Shown: positions 17,438 to 26,177, numbered from the stretch's first letter. The stretch: 64,000 nucleotides of DNA from Elusimicrobiota bacterium (GCA_026388155.1 JAPLKI010000022.1:186001-250000); one strand, 5' to 3'. Translations and numbers: made by a program. The notes: generated by a model not told the origin, from the sequence alone.

Positions 17438-18139
17438 ATGAACAGTAAATTGATCATAGGTCTTGTTTGCTTAGGCTTCGTAGCTTCAGCCAATGCCGCC
17501 GTAAACTTCGACCAGGGAGTAGACGTAAAAAGCGTTATCCAGCAGGCCAAAACGTCGGATACCGTAATTCCGGCCGCCAAATTTGGTATGCCGGTTTATA
17601 TCAGCCGCGACTGCAAAAACATCACATTCGGTCCGTCCGATCCGCTGACCTCGGCGGTGGTGCCTCTTTCCAGCCGTGAAGAGGACCAGGATTGCCAGAA
17701 CATGGGTCCCTACGTAGGCCAGATCTGCACCCCTTCGTTCCAGAACTACAGCGCCGACGCGCAGATAGTCGTAACGGAGCCCAGGGTGCTTCAGCCGGGA
17801 CAGAAAGAAGTTTTTGAAGTCTGTCTCTGGGGCTCGTTCCTCAGCATGAAGCCTGTCACCACGGTTTACAAGTACTCCGTCAACAGGGTGCTGGATGTTT
17901 TCCAGATCACGCCCAAGGGTCCGATACAGGCCGCCGCGAAGGCCGCGCCGGCGCAGGATGTCTGCCAGCTGGCCATGGACGACGGCCACTTCTGCACCTA
18001 TCGCTGTAAGGACGGCAGCTATATCTCCAACCCCAACCCGTTCCCGACGATACCGTCTCCCAGTCCGTGGGTGGGCCCGATATCCACACCCTGCAGGCCT
18101 ACCGTGCCCAATACTCCGCTGATAACTATCATTAAGTAA
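17438..18139 (+). CDS. Secreted Cys-containing protein of unknown function
   Basis: 233 residues; not recognised as a named family. Signal peptide 1-20 (ends ASANA). The mature protein starts AVNFDQGVDVKSVIQQA and has about nine Cys, including DQDCQNMGPYVGQICTPSF, VFEVCLWGSF and a C-terminal cluster CQLAMDDGHFCTYRCKDG. This points to a disulfide-stabilised extracytoplasmic protein. The tail is Pro-rich (NPNPFPTIPSPSP). The gene has a good promoter, a ribosome site GGGGAGG at 17424-17430 and a strong terminator, so it is probably well expressed on its own. Confidence 0.65.
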   Translation: MNSKLIIGLVCLGFVASANAAVNFDQGVDVKSVIQQAKTSDTVIPAAKFGMPVYISRDCKNITFGPSDPLTSAVVPLSSREEDQDCQNMGPYVGQICTPSFQNYSADAQIVVTEPRVLQPGQKEVFEVCLWGSFLSMKPVTTVYKYSVNRVLDVFQITPKGPIQAAAKAAPAQDVCQLAMDDGHFCTYRCKDGSYISNPNPFPTIPSPSPWVGPISTPCRPTVPNTPLITIIK

Positions 18140-18160
18140 CTTTCGGCATTTAAAATAAAG

Positions 18161-18190
18161 ACAGCCGGTTTAAAAACCGGCTGTTTTTTT
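18161..18190 (+). terminator. Strong hairpin terminator
   Basis: A perfect 10-bp stem ACAGCCGGTT with a TAAA loop is followed by seven or more T. Confidence 0.93.
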
Positions 18191-18244
18191 ATGCCTTTTT
18201 ACCGGAACTATTTAGTCGTAACACTGGCCCGGAGCATAGTCCCT

Positions 18245-18274
18245 TTGACGATATCCCCTGAAGGATTGTATTAT
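18245..18274 (+). promoter_or_regulatory. Sigma-70 promoter of the WD40 gene
   Basis: TTGACG at 18245-18250 and TATTAT at 18269-18274 with 18-bp spacing; the start codon lies 22 bp further on, with AAGGGG as ribosome site. Confidence 0.65.
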
Positions 18275-18295
18275 AAAGGCATAAGGGGATAAAAA

Positions 18296-20137
18296 ATGAA
18301 AACTATTTTTCTATGTATTTGTTTTCTCGGCGCATATGTTTACAGCCCGGATAATCTCTCCGGACAGGAAAGTTTGCTGCTGAAAACCATCAAAGGGCAT
18401 TCAAAAATAATCTATTCGGTCGCATTTTCACCCGACGGAAAATATATCGCGTCAGGGGGGGTGGATAATACCCTGAAAATTTGGCGTCTGGAAGATGGCT
18501 TGTGCGTTAAAACGCTTAAAGGACATAAGAGTTTCGTTAATTCAGTGGCGTTTTCTCCGGATGGGAAAAATCTTGCGTCTGCCAGCGAAGACAATACTGT
18601 GAAAATATGGAACATCGAAGACGGTTCCTGTATAAACACATTTAAAGGACACAGGGATTCCGTCTGGTCGGCGGCTTTTTTTCCGGATGGAAAACGAATC
18701 GCTTCAGGAAGCACCGATGGCACGATCAAGATCTGGCGGGTTGATTCCAGAACGCCCGACAAAACGCTAAAGGGGCATTCAGGATATGTTTATTCGGTCT
18801 CCATCTCGTCCGACGGTAAACACATCGCTTCCGGAAGCGCGGATCACACCATAAAGATCTGGGATGTCGAAAGCGGCGGCTGCGTAAGAACGCTTGAGGG
18901 GCACCGCGATGCCGTCAGTTCAGTGGCTTTCTCTAAAACAGGCAATTATCTTGCCTCCGGAAGCGATGACGGCTCTGTTAAGATCTGGCGGATTAAGGAC
19001 GGTGTGTGCGTAAAAACTTTTACCGGCCAGCAACAGCCGGTTCTTGCCGTCGCGTATTCCCCGGACGGCACTTACGTCTTTTCCGGGGCCGGCGATAACA
19101 CGGTAAACGCCTGGCATGTTTCCGACGGCGCGCTCACGAGAACGTTTAAAGGGCACAGTGGTTCGGTAAAATCCGTGGCTCTTTCCCCGGATGGGAAATA
19201 TCTGGCGTCCGGAAGTTTTGATAAAACCATTAAGCTATGGCTGACGCCATGGGAGGCGGACAGCCGCGACAAAGAAATGCAGACACTGGATGGAATAGAA
19301 GCCGAGAAAAACAAAAATTACGATATCCACTATGAGGCGGGGCTTCAGCTGTTGTCTTCGCCGACAATGTCGAACCTTAAAAAGTCGATAGCGGAATTTA
19401 AACAGGCGCTTTCCTATAAACAAAACATAAGCTGTGAGGAAAAACTTAATGAGGCTGTGAACTCCCTGAACCGAAAGAAACAGGAAATAAAACGACTGGC
19501 AGCAACAGGTTTGGAATATTTGCTGTGCGCTTTTGCGCTGCTGGCTGTTGTGTGGGCTGTTTTCAAGTCAAAAAGGAACGCCAGATTAAGGAAGACTTTG
19601 CCGGATGCGATAAAAAACGAGACGCTTTCCGGAAGCTATGAAAACGCCTTTAAACTATACACTGAATACAAGGCGATCGGCGGAAAACCGCAGAACCTGC
19701 CCCAGCAGGAGCTGCTTGAGCTTTATCGCGGCATGCGGGCTCTTGACGATCTGCCTAAGGAAGATATCCCTTATTATTTTTTATTGTCTTACGCGGTTAA
19801 GTTCGTGAAAGAAGGCAATTATAAAATGGCGGTAAACATGTTGCGTTCCGGCCGGCTATCGGACGAGTTTGTAAAACCCGAGGACTATGACGCGTTTGTC
19901 GCTATATACGAGGAAATCAACAGGCCGGAAACTCTGCTGATGTTAAAGCTCGATCCTTCCACCTTTTCAGGCCTTGCTGAAGCGTTCTTTAAGATCAAGA
20001 ACTACGACTGCTGTGAAAAAATGTGCGGTTTAAAAAAACAGTTTTATGCCGCGAAAATTTCACCCAGGGACACGGAACTTCTATCCGCCTGCCAAAAGGC
20101 CATAGAAGAAGCCAGGGTGTTGAAGAAAGACTCCTGA
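18296..20137 (+). CDS. Seven-bladed WD40 propeller membrane protein
   Basis: 613 residues in three parts. A signal sequence or N-terminal anchor (1-23) comes first. Exactly seven WD40 repeats follow (about 30-320), each built as GHxxxVxSVAFSPDGKxIASGSxDxTIKIW; repeat 6 is the most diverged (GQQQPV in place of GH). A transmembrane helix at about 406-426 (YLLCAFALLAVVWAVF) leads to a C-terminal helical region of about 185 residues with TPR-like pairs. If the first segment is a signal peptide, the propeller is periplasmic and the helical tail cytoplasmic, a receptor- or scaffold-like layout. The partner is unknown. The high similarity of the repeats suggests recent internal duplication. Confidence 0.85.
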   Translation: MKTIFLCICFLGAYVYSPDNLSGQESLLLKTIKGHSKIIYSVAFSPDGKYIASGGVDNTLKIWRLEDGLCVKTLKGHKSFVNSVAFSPDGKNLASASEDNTVKIWNIEDGSCINTFKGHRDSVWSAAFFPDGKRIASGSTDGTIKIWRVDSRTPDKTLKGHSGYVYSVSISSDGKHIASGSADHTIKIWDVESGGCVRTLEGHRDAVSSVAFSKTGNYLASGSDDGSVKIWRIKDGVCVKTFTGQQQPVLAVAYSPDGTYVFSGAGDNTVNAWHVSDGALTRTFKGHSGSVKSVALSPDGKYLASGSFDKTIKLWLTPWEADSRDKEMQTLDGIEAEKNKNYDIHYEAGLQLLSSPTMSNLKKSIAEFKQALSYKQNISCEEKLNEAVNSLNRKKQEIKRLAATGLEYLLCAFALLAVVWAVFKSKRNARLRKTLPDAIKNETLSGSYENAFKLYTEYKAIGGKPQNLPQQELLELYRGMRALDDLPKEDIPYYFLLSYAVKFVKEGNYKMAVNMLRSGRLSDEFVKPEDYDAFVAIYEEINRPETLLMLKLDPSTFSGLAEAFFKIKNYDCCEKMCGLKKQFYAAKISPRDTELLSACQKAIEEARVLKKDS

Positions 20138-20309
20138 ATCGGACGGCGCTGCAGTAACTGCCGTTATGTCCGCGAGGGACATGAACCGCCCGCTGCATGC
20201 CCGGCCTGCGGACATCTCAAGGCTTATTTTAAGGTGCCGGCGGAGCACTGATAATAACAGGCGATGGGTAAAGGGTTTGATTCTGCCGGAAAATATAAAG
20301 GAGATGCAT

Positions 20310-20471
20310 ATGCGCTATGTCTGTATGCTGCTGGGACTGTTGACGGGCAAGACTAAAGTCAAGTGCGTGGAGTGCAAAAACCTTGATTCCGAGAACAAAT
20401 GCTACGGCCATAAGATGCCGGACGATATTATCAATAAACCGATCATGTGCGGGTTTTATAAGTCAAAGTAA
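20310..20471 (+). CDS. Small Cys-rich protein
   Basis: A 53-residue product starting at ATG 20310, 7 bp after AAGGAG. It has four Cys in the C-terminal part: KCVECKNLDSENKCYGH then IMCGF. The spacing CxxC-x8-C-x14-C suits a small zinc or iron-sulfur site, but no family was recognised. The first 12 residues are mildly hydrophobic. It lies 27 bp before the MOSC gene and may be co-transcribed. Confidence 0.6.
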   Translation: MRYVCMLLGLLTGKTKVKCVECKNLDSENKCYGHKMPDDIINKPIMCGFYKSK

Positions 20472-20497
20472 TTTCCAATTATGGTATCGGATCATCG

Positions 20498-21046
20498 ATG
20501 AAACATTTGACCTGGAACGAGCTCGAAGCCGGATTGGACGGGGTCCGGCAGTCGCCCAAAGACGAGGGCTCGCTGGAACTGATAGTCAGACGGCCTGAAG
20601 CCGGAGAGCGTGAGGTGTTGGAAGAAGGCGAACTTAATCCGGCGGAAGGGCTTGTGGGGGACAATTGGAGCAAGCGCGGCAGTTCCCGTACACCGGATGG
20701 AAAGCCTGATCCCGCGACCCAGCTTACTATCATGAATTCCCGCGCTGCCGCCCTTGTGGCGCGGGAGAAAAACAGATGGCAGCTTGCGGGGGATCAGCTT
20801 TTTATAGACCTCGATCTGAGCTCCGGAAATTTACCTCCCGGGACTAAATTAGTTCTCGGCTCGGCAGTGATAGCGGTCAGCGCCGAGCCTCACACAGGCT
20901 GTAAACAATTTTCGGAGTGGTTCGGGCCGGATGCGGCGAAGTTCGTTAATTCCCCGGCGGGCAAACAACTCAACCTCCGCGGCATCAATGCCAGGGTCGT
21001 TAAATCCGGAACGTTCCGTGTAGGCGATGTGGTTAAAAAAATTTAA
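20498..21046 (+). CDS. MOSC domain protein
   Basis: 182 residues. The MOSC domain is at about 28-182: SLELIVRRPEAGEREVLEEGEL, the NWSKRGSS block, QLTIMNSRAAALVA, GDQLFIDLDLS, LPPGTKLVLGSAVIAVS and the family's conserved TGC Cys in PHTGCKQFSEWFG, ending RVGDVVKK. MOSC domains bind sulfur carried on Cys and act in molybdenum cofactor sulfuration or N-hydroxylated base reduction. Stand-alone proteins like this one have unproven substrates. The next gene, an ABC transporter ATPase, starts 33 bp downstream. Confidence 0.88.
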   Translation: MKHLTWNELEAGLDGVRQSPKDEGSLELIVRRPEAGEREVLEEGELNPAEGLVGDNWSKRGSSRTPDGKPDPATQLTIMNSRAAALVAREKNRWQLAGDQLFIDLDLSSGNLPPGTKLVLGSAVIAVSAEPHTGCKQFSEWFGPDAAKFVNSPAGKQLNLRGINARVVKSGTFRVGDVVKKI

Positions 21047-21079
21047 CGCGCGAAACAGCGCGGATTTGAGCGCAAAAAG

Positions 21080-22054
21080 ATGGATAAAAAAACTGAAATA
21101 CCCAGCGCCGCCGCCGCTGAGGCCGCGAACGTCTCAGGCGCCCGGACAGCGGTAGAGTTGGCAGGTTTGTGTAAGACGTATTCCCTGCTTTTCGGGTCTA
21201 AGGTCGATGCGCTCTCCGATGTCACAGCAACCCTTTACTGGAACGAGGTGGTCGGTATAGCGGGCCCTAACGGCGCCGGCAAATCCACACTGCTTTCTAT
21301 CCTGCTGGGGTTCCTCGGTCCAACCGGAGGAACGGCGCTTATACGGGGCATGGCGCCGCGCGAATATGTCCAGAGGGAGGGTATCGCTTATCTCCCCGAA
21401 CTTATCCGCATACCCCCGAAATGGACCGTGGAAACGGCTTTGCGGCGCCTCGGCGCCCTGGGAAGCATGCCCCGCGCCGCTATGGGGCCGCGCGTGGAGA
21501 CTGTTATCGCGGAGCTGGGGCTTGGCGAGTACAGGGGAGCGCCGGCGGGGCGTTTATCCAAAGGCACCCTGCAAAGGCTTGGCATAGCCCAAACGCTCAT
21601 GGCCGACAGCGACCTTATGATCTTTGACGAACCGTCAAACGGTCTGGACCCCGTGTGGATACCGCGCTTTCGGGAGCTGGTGCGCAAGCTGCGCCGTCCC
21701 GGGCGCCTGATCCTTATCGCCTCGCACAACCTGGACGAGTTGGAACGCCTCACGGACCGGGTCGCTATCCTTGACCGCGGCCGCCTGCAGCGCGTAGTGC
21801 GGTCCGGAGCCGTCGTTCCCTCGGCTTCGTTCCGGCTGAAGCTTGGGGCGCCTTGCGCGGCGCTCAAAGAAATATTTCCCGAAGCCGTGTCAGTGGAAGG
21901 GCGGGAGAACGAGTACAGGCTTGAAGGGGATGCAGGCGCCCTGAACCTCGGGCTGGCAAAATTACTGGCGGCCGGCGCCGTTGTTTCCGCGTTCCAGCCG
22001 GACCAAAGCGGCCTTGAGCGCGCCTTCCGTTCATCTGTAAAAAAACCAGTATGA
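21080..22054 (+). CDS. ABC transporter ATP-binding protein
   Basis: 324 residues. ABC ATPase with Walker A GPNGAGKST (about 64-72), signature-like RLSKGTLQRLGIAQ in place of LSGGQ, Walker B LMIFDEPSNGLDP and the H-loop IASHNLDELERLTDRV. The C-terminal 90 residues form the extra domain seen in CcmA/NatA-type exporters. The gene overlaps the following permease gene by 4 bp (ATGA), so the two form one ABC-2-type exporter acting in the inner membrane. Substrate unknown. Confidence 0.93.
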   Translation: MDKKTEIPSAAAAEAANVSGARTAVELAGLCKTYSLLFGSKVDALSDVTATLYWNEVVGIAGPNGAGKSTLLSILLGFLGPTGGTALIRGMAPREYVQREGIAYLPELIRIPPKWTVETALRRLGALGSMPRAAMGPRVETVIAELGLGEYRGAPAGRLSKGTLQRLGIAQTLMADSDLMIFDEPSNGLDPVWIPRFRELVRKLRRPGRLILIASHNLDELERLTDRVAILDRGRLQRVVRSGAVVPSASFRLKLGAPCAALKEIFPEAVSVEGRENEYRLEGDAGALNLGLAKLLAAGAVVSAFQPDQSGLERAFRSSVKKPV

Positions 22055-22746
22055 TAAAACTGCCATGGGGTTATGCCGGCTGGATGCTGCGTGATATGTC
22101 GGGAGCTTTTCTGACCCCGCTACTTATGCTTGCGGTGGCGTTCTTATTGCCCGCCGTGGTGTCGGCAGGCGGCCCCGGCGGCCCCCTGGGTCTTTTCCCC
22201 TATGTCCTCAACTTCTGCGCTTTCGTGGCGATCCTGTCGCTGACAAAGTCCATCGTCAACAGAGACCTGAAACGCGGTTATTACAGGATCTTTTTTTCCC
22301 GCCCCCTGGACCCCCGCGGCTATTATATTCTGCGCTGGCTGTTGGGCGGAGTCTCCCTGCATGTTTTCGCTGTGTTATTTGAGGGGATATACTATTGGAA
22401 GTACGGGTTTTTTCCGCCGGTTTTGCACTATGCGTGGCAGCTTTCTTTGCAATACCTCGTGGCGGGAGGCCTCGTCTTCTTCCTTTCAAGCATATTCCCC
22501 ATGGACATATTTGTCGCCCTGCCCCTTTGTCTTCTCTCCCTTTACGCGCACAATACATTATTCTGCCCCGACTGGCTCCGGCATATCTCGGTTCTCCTGC
22601 CGCCGCTTTACTTGTGCAGCGCGGTCGGGCCGGTGACCGGCGGGCTTGATCTGATATACGCCGCGGTTTACGGCGGATGTCTGGTCGCGGGGGCTCTTCT
22701 GGCTCTTAGGCTCCGCCGTTTCGGAGAAGGCGGACGGGGGGATTAG
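22051..22746 (+). CDS. ABC-2 type permease
   Basis: 231 residues with about six hydrophobic helices (for example 15-40, 45-65, 100-120, 130-150, 160-180, 195-220). It has the ABC-2 permease style: a loop NRDLKRGYYRIFFSRPLDPRGYY between helices 2 and 3 that may contact the ATPase. It starts within the ATGA overlap of the ATPase gene. It is the membrane partner of that protein. Confidence 0.85.
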   Translation: MIKLPWGYAGWMLRDMSGAFLTPLLMLAVAFLLPAVVSAGGPGGPLGLFPYVLNFCAFVAILSLTKSIVNRDLKRGYYRIFFSRPLDPRGYYILRWLLGGVSLHVFAVLFEGIYYWKYGFFPPVLHYAWQLSLQYLVAGGLVFFLSSIFPMDIFVALPLCLLSLYAHNTLFCPDWLRHISVLLPPLYLCSAVGPVTGGLDLIYAAVYGGCLVAGALLALRLRRFGEGGRGD

Positions 22747-22774
22747 GGGAAAGCCATTAGCCTGCTGAAATATT

Positions 22775-23503
22775 TTAGAAGGTGTACACAAACCCGCCTG
22801 TGAGGCCTATCCCGTAAAATTTTGGAGAGTTGCTGCCGGCGAAGGATCTGTATCCTTCGGCCAGCAGGTGCGCCCGCCAGTTGGAATTGGCGAACTGCCA
22901 TTCGTAGCCGACTCCCGCGTTCCATGCGGTGTACCAGCCCAGCAGGGGGGTCTTGAAGTCGGATTTGTCAGCCGGGCCGGATATAGAGTGAGCGGACAGG
23001 CCCAGGCGCATGATCACATAGCGCGTTTGCGGCGTGCCCAGCGGGATAAGCGCAAGTTCCATTCCCACGGGAATTTCAAAATGGGTCAGCCGGGCTTCGG
23101 TTCCGTCCAGTTTCTGCCGGCTCAGCCGGTTGTATTTTAACCCGCCGTAGTAGCGGACCCATGAGAAAAGATGCCCGCCCAAAAGCACTTGGGGACCTGA
23201 ATTCTGCGTTATGGTTTCCACTTTCCCGTCGGCTGCCGTCGCAAGCAGTGTGTCGGTGACCATGTTCAGGGTAAAATAGCGGGCTTTCCTGGGCGCGGCG
23301 CGTTCGCCCTTCGCGGCGGCTACTTTTTTTACCTGGCCGGTAATAGGGACCTGCTGGTCGGATTTGAGGAATTTCAGGAACTCCTGCTTCTCTTTTTCTC
23401 CCCATGCCGCCTGGGCCTTCAAATCAGGCAGCGCCTGCGCGCGGACCGGCGCGAGCTGGCTTACTATTATCAGACAGAAGAGCATGAAAACCGCTATTTT
23501 CAT
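22775..23503 (-). CDS. Outer-membrane beta-barrel-like protein
   Basis: 242 residues from ATG 23503. A signal peptide (1-22, ends PVRAQA) precedes a Lys-rich N-terminal region of about 60 residues with VPITGQVKKVAAAKGERAAPRK. Alternating beta-strand patterns such as LFSWVRYYGGLKYNRL and WNAGVGYEWQFANSNWRAHLLAEGYR follow, ending GLTGGFVYTF with a terminal Phe, typical of BAM-inserted barrels. No specific family recognised. Divergent from the NlpC/P60 gene and convergent with the ABC operon. Confidence 0.65.
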   Translation of the reverse strand: MKIAVFMLFCLIIVSQLAPVRAQALPDLKAQAAWGEKEKQEFLKFLKSDQQVPITGQVKKVAAAKGERAAPRKARYFTLNMVTDTLLATAADGKVETITQNSGPQVLLGGHLFSWVRYYGGLKYNRLSRQKLDGTEARLTHFEIPVGMELALIPLGTPQTRYVIMRLGLSAHSISGPADKSDFKTPLLGWYTAWNAGVGYEWQFANSNWRAHLLAEGYRSFAGSNSPKFYGIGLTGGFVYTF

Positions 23504-23612
23504 GGGAATTAGATTACACGGATTTAAAAAACGATCGCACATATTTTTTAGCAGACCCCATATAATACACTATTGCATTTGCCACCGGCAAATATGCTAA
23601 AAATATATCTGA

Positions 23613-24089
23613 ATGATACTGTTCCGCGCCAAAGTTTTTAAGTGTTTCCGGCTGTCTGCCGGCCTGTTATTCTTTGCGGCGGCGGCGCAGGCCAGGTCCA
23701 TTGCCGACGCCAGAAATGAGGTCGTTCACGAGACGCTGAGATATCTGAACGTGCCCTATTTATGGGGAGGCATGCACCCGAAGACCGGGTTGGACTGCTC
23801 GGCATTCGTCCAACTGGTATACCGTACGGCGGACCTGCACGTGCCCCGCGTTGCCCGTGATCAGTTTGACGAGACCCTGTATTTGAAGCCTGCCGGCGTA
23901 CTGCCGGGCGATCTGCTTTTCTTCTCGATGAAGAATCCCGGAACGGCAAAAGTGGATCACGTGGGCATTTATGTCGGGAAGGGCTTTTTTGTGCATGCCT
24001 CCGTTACTAACGGAATTCACATAGACTCTATTACAAACCCGTACTACTTCCAGCGTCTGGTCAGCCTCAGAAAATACCGCGGATTTTAG
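23613..24089 (+). CDS. NlpC/P60 family peptidoglycan endopeptidase
   Basis: 158 residues. Signal peptide about 1-27 (ends AAAAQA), then a single NlpC/P60 domain. Catalytic Cys62 in GLDCSAFVQLVY, His116 in KVDHVGIYVG and the third polar residue His128 in FFVHAS make a complete triad. The family cleaves the D-gamma-glutamyl-diaminopimelate bond in cell-wall peptides in the periplasm. The short length, with no SH3 or LysM domain, suggests a minimal soluble or weakly anchored hydrolase. Confidence 0.93.
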   Translation: MILFRAKVFKCFRLSAGLLFFAAAAQARSIADARNEVVHETLRYLNVPYLWGGMHPKTGLDCSAFVQLVYRTADLHVPRVARDQFDETLYLKPAGVLPGDLLFFSMKNPGTAKVDHVGIYVGKGFFVHASVTNGIHIDSITNPYYFQRLVSLRKYRGF

Positions 24090-24098
24090 CGACATTCA

Positions 24099-24195
24099 GG
24101 TTGTCCGGTTCACGGTTCATCGGTTCCCGGTTATTTTTTTTACAATCTTTTTGTGTTCCCTGATTCCCAACCGTTGAACCGCTGAACTGTGAACC
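24099..24195. repeat. Heptamer inverted-repeat hairpin (GGTTCAC type)
   Basis: The left arm at about 24107-24133 reads GGTTCAC, GGTTCAT, CGGTTCC and so on. The right arm at 24169-24195 is its approximate reverse complement, again in 7-nt units (AGTTCAG, GGTTCAC when read backwards). The loop is T-rich. It may terminate the NlpC/P60 transcript. Confidence 0.8.
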
Positions 24196-24250
24196 TGCAT
24201 TTCCCCAGCTTTAGCCGGAAATTTCCCTGCCCATTCGGCCTATTTTATAA

Positions 24251-24290
24251 TAGGCCTTAAAACTTAATAACTCTGCCCTAAAGCCTTTGG
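24251..24290. promoter_or_regulatory. Double AGGCCTTAAA / CCTAAAGCCT motif
   Basis: TAGGCCTTAAA at 24251-24261 and CCCTAAAGCCTTTGG at 24276-24290, 83 bp before the start at 24373. Same family as the motifs at 12837, 14003 and 17336. An AT-rich -10-like stretch (TATAAATATTATA) follows at about 24311. Confidence 0.35.
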
Positions 24291-24372
24291 AACGGCGGTA
24301 ATTAAGAGGTATAAATATTATACCGGAGAAATTTACCGGCCAGCGACACAGGTATATAGGGAGATGCAACAG

Positions 24373-25647
24373 ATGAAAAAAACTGCAAATATCCTGATAG
24401 CGGCGTTTCTCGCCATTTCCGCCTACGGTGTTTTGAAGGCTTCTGATTTTGAAACAGACCTAAATAATATAGAGAACAAATCAGCCGTCGCGGCCGTAAA
24501 TCCGGTTTCACCTCCGGCGCCGGCGAACTCCGGAACAAGATGGTGGAGCGTAGCTTTCTTCGGTTCCGCTCACAACGCCATTACAAAAGCCGCCCTGAGT
24601 TTTACGAATAAAACGGAATTCCCCGATATCGGGCGCGCCAATAGTGTCCTAATGACCGGCGGCAGCGATGAATCGGGGCATCCCAACAGCGCGGCCAACG
24701 GCGGCCTGACGAAAGATCTGTGGTATGGGAAAACGCCTGCCAGCAAAGGCGGGGTCCTTTATAATTACGAGCAGTTCGATTCCACTTCGGCGTATGAAAG
24801 GCTTGGAATTATCTGCCATCTCACTCAGGACCAGGCCGTTCCCACTCACGCTGCCAACATAAAACACAGCACCGGTGACAGTTTTGAGGGTTGGCCTTCC
24901 TGGGACAACAAAGTGAATATTTCCGCCTCCCGTTACAATGCGGATATTGAGCCTTACGCGTATTACCAGCAAGTTCAGGACGAGACAAGAAGTCATCTTT
25001 CACAATGGGTGAATCCCGCCACAGGCAAACCTTACTGGGTCCCGGCGGATAACGCTCCTCCGCTCGGTCAGGACATTACTTACGGGCCCTGGGGCCATTA
25101 CGGCGGCGACCGGAACAGCGACCTTTGGGCCGTTCCGGAGCAATCGAATAATTCGGACGGGGGCAATAATAACAATAAATGGATTACAGCGACCCCGGAA
25201 ATACGCTTCCGTCAGCTGGCGGAGGCGGGAGCAGCCACTGTGGCGGTGTTGGAATCCGCTTCAAAAAAGCTGCCTCCTTTAGTGGCGAATCTTTCCGTCA
25301 GCCCGAAAACTGTCCGCGCCGGTGAAGCGGTCTACATAAAATTCACCGCTCTGGATAACCGCTCGAACGAAGTGACTTACAAGCTGAATGTTTACCGGGA
25401 CGGGGTTTTACAGGGCGTGGCGCTGCAGGGAATAATGGCGTTAAAAAATCCCGCTTCCGGCGATATCATGCTGAGCGCCGCGACCGCCGCTGTGTGGATG
25501 CCCGAGATAAACGGCCGGCCCATGGCGCCGGGGAAGTATGTGCTGGAACTCAGCCTTACCGACGGCGACGGCAATATCACTCCGGATGAAGTGAACTTGG
25601 ACTCAAATCCCCTGAACGACACAAAGACCGCGCTTACGGTAAATTAA
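24373..25647 (+). CDS. Secreted zinc-dependent phospholipase C / S1-P1 nuclease-fold protein
   Basis: 424 residues from ATG 24373 (AGGGAG lies 9 bp upstream; an ATG three codons earlier would abut the site). Signal peptide 1-20. The helical zinc-enzyme fold is suggested by RWWSVAFFGSAHNAITKAAL (N-terminal Trp plus a His helix) and GIICHLTQDQAVPTHAANIKH, the H-x3-D-x3-P-x-H pattern that binds the metal cluster in phospholipase C and P1 nuclease. An Asn-rich insert is near residue 270. The last 120 residues form an Ig-like domain (NLSVSPKTVRAGEAVYIKFTAL). A role in lipid or nucleic-acid degradation outside the cell is inferred. Confidence 0.72.
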   Translation: MKKTANILIAAFLAISAYGVLKASDFETDLNNIENKSAVAAVNPVSPPAPANSGTRWWSVAFFGSAHNAITKAALSFTNKTEFPDIGRANSVLMTGGSDESGHPNSAANGGLTKDLWYGKTPASKGGVLYNYEQFDSTSAYERLGIICHLTQDQAVPTHAANIKHSTGDSFEGWPSWDNKVNISASRYNADIEPYAYYQQVQDETRSHLSQWVNPATGKPYWVPADNAPPLGQDITYGPWGHYGGDRNSDLWAVPEQSNNSDGGNNNNKWITATPEIRFRQLAEAGAATVAVLESASKKLPPLVANLSVSPKTVRAGEAVYIKFTALDNRSNEVTYKLNVYRDGVLQGVALQGIMALKNPASGDIMLSAATAAVWMPEINGRPMAPGKYVLELSLTDGDGNITPDEVNLDSNPLNDTKTALTVN

Positions 25648-25688
25648 ACCGCGTGCCGGATGCGGGAAAATATACAGGAGTTTTTATA

Positions 25689-26093
25689 ATGAAGAAACTG
25701 ATAGCTGCGATGTTTATAGCCATATCCGCCGGGACGTTTGCCCTGGCGCAGGAGACGGGAAATGGAGCGAAAATAGCGGCGCCGAATCTCCCCGCGTATT
25801 TTGACGAGAGCGCGGCCGGCAAAGTGTTTGCGGTGCCGGTTGACGGCACGATAGAAATCCGGCTTGCCGAAAATCCAGCCACGGGATATATGTGGTCTGC
25901 GGATAAGCCCGATACACGGATTTTTCAGATCGTTTCAGATGAATTCGTTGCCGCGAAGGGTGTTCGTGTGTTCAAACTAAAATGCCTGCGGATGGGCAGT
26001 GCGGTACTAAAATTCGCCTATACGCGGCCCTGGGAGGAAAATGTGAACCCGGCGAAAACATTTCACATGAAGTTCGAGGTCGTGCAATTCTAG
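25689..26093 (+). CDS. Chagasin-type cysteine protease inhibitor (I42)
   Basis: 134 residues with a signal peptide (1-20, ends FALAQ). The mature domain matches chagasin/ICP. The first loop is NPATGYMW (the family NPTTGY-W wedge loop), VFKLKCLRMGSAVLKFAYTRPWE supplies the RPW loop and strand, and the end is FHMKFEVVQF. The family blocks papain-like (C1A) peptidases. A giant C1A protease is encoded at 55732, so self-protection of the envelope is a reasonable inference, though not shown. The gene lies 41 bp after the phospholipase C-like gene, with ACAGGAG as ribosome site. Confidence 0.87.
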   Translation: MKKLIAAMFIAISAGTFALAQETGNGAKIAAPNLPAYFDESAAGKVFAVPVDGTIEIRLAENPATGYMWSADKPDTRIFQIVSDEFVAAKGVRVFKLKCLRMGSAVLKFAYTRPWEENVNPAKTFHMKFEVVQF

Positions 26094-26112
26094 TGGTTGT
26101 GCAGTATCAAAA

Positions 26113-26140
26113 AAAAGGCTCCCGGAGAAGGGAGCCTTTT
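26113..26140. terminator. Bidirectional hairpin terminator
   Basis: AAAAGGCTCCC pairs with GGGAGCCTTTT across a GGAGAA loop, between two convergent genes. Confidence 0.9.
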
Positions 26141-26177
26141 GATTTTCAGCTGCTTGGGCCCTGTAGCTAAAACCTGG

